15,008 bases of DNA, taken from contig JAUVPN010000017.1 of the NCBI GenBank assembly GCA_030598645.1, positions 1 to 15,008 of the forward strand, given 5' to 3'. Each line of letters begins with the position of its first letter. The first letter of the stretch is position 1. Origin of the DNA: Hyphomicrobium sp. (GTDB taxonomy: Bacteria > Pseudomonadota > Alphaproteobacteria > Rhizobiales > Hyphomicrobiaceae). Position numbers and translations under genes: made by a program. Shown here piece by piece: positions 14,875 through 15,008 of this stretch. Below the pieces are notes generated by a model that worked only from the letters and a program-made list of their open reading frames with translations, had not been told where the DNA came from and made no database searches.

Positions 14875-15008
14875 ATGGCCAACACCAAGTCGGCGAAGAA
14901 AGCCGCTCGTAAGGCGGTCCGCCGCACTGAGATCAACAAGGGCCGTACCTCGCACACTCGCACAGAGGTGCGTAAGGTCGAAGAAGCGATTGCGGCTGGC
15001 AACATGGA
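14875..15008 (+). CDS. rpsT: 30S ribosomal protein S20, 5' part
   Basis: S20 binds 16S rRNA in the body of the 30S subunit. The window holds the first 44 codons of about 88; the rest is beyond the right edge. The start [17 protein letters not shown] is the typical alphaproteobacterial N terminus, Lys/Arg-rich as expected, and [12 protein letters not shown] follows. The segment around residues 21-31 ([11 protein letters not shown]) is somewhat unusual compared with what I recall of the family. GAAGGG lies just upstream of the ATG. In many alphaproteobacteria dnaA follows rpsT, so the chromosome origin region may lie just outside the window. Confidence 0.95.
   Translation, partial: MANTKSAKKAARKAVRRTEINKGRTSHTRTEVRKVEEAIAAGNM

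Overview
The window looks like chromosomal DNA of a serine-cycle methylotroph of the Alphaproteobacteria, most likely order Hyphomicrobiales (a Hyphomicrobium/Methyloligella/Methylobacterium-like lineage; genus not certain). The evidence is the co-occurrence of malyl-CoA lyase, serine-glyoxylate aminotransferase and formate-tetrahydrofolate ligase, together with an ubiE / mutM / rpsT housekeeping block. No tRNA, rRNA, insertion sequence or CRISPR array was seen.

Left block (1-4296, all on the minus strand): mclA (runs off the left edge), then sgaA with a strong hairpin terminator between them, then a 385-bp regulatory gap. Next come a NarL/FixJ-type regulator whose receiver domain has lost its phosphoacceptor aspartate, and a CDF-family cation exporter 30 bp upstream of it.

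Middle block (4514-11434, all on the plus strand): an EamA/DMT-family transporter, a TerC-family membrane protein, ftfL, a short decayed remnant of a UDP-glucose dehydrogenase gene, then fbp (fructose-1,6-bisphosphatase), prk (phosphoribulokinase) and rpe (ribulose-phosphate 3-epimerase). FtfL puts formate onto tetrahydrofolate as the one-carbon donor for the serine cycle, SgaA converts glyoxylate and serine to glycine and hydroxypyruvate, and MclA splits malyl-CoA into acetyl-CoA and glyoxylate. Fbp, Rpe and Prk together lead to ribulose-1,5-bisphosphate. No Rubisco is present in the window. In Methylobacterium, ribulose-1,5-bisphosphate made by Prk acts as an effector of a LysR-type serine-cycle regulator, so the linkage of prk to serine-cycle genes here may be regulatory rather than for CO2 fixation.

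Right block (11566-15008): ubiE (minus) and mutM (plus) are divergent. Then come two adjacent minus-strand genes for related, unrecognised six-helix membrane proteins, and the start of rpsT (plus, cut by the right edge) behind a good sigma-70-like promoter. This block is ordinary housekeeping, but the ubiB gene that often follows ubiE is absent, so the methylotrophy block may have been joined here.

The most notable points are the degenerate response regulator next to sgaA, dyad-symmetric candidate operators in front of sgaA, mclA and ftfL, the placement of prk, the ugd remnant and the tandem membrane-protein pair. I did not find a clearly new multi-gene system.
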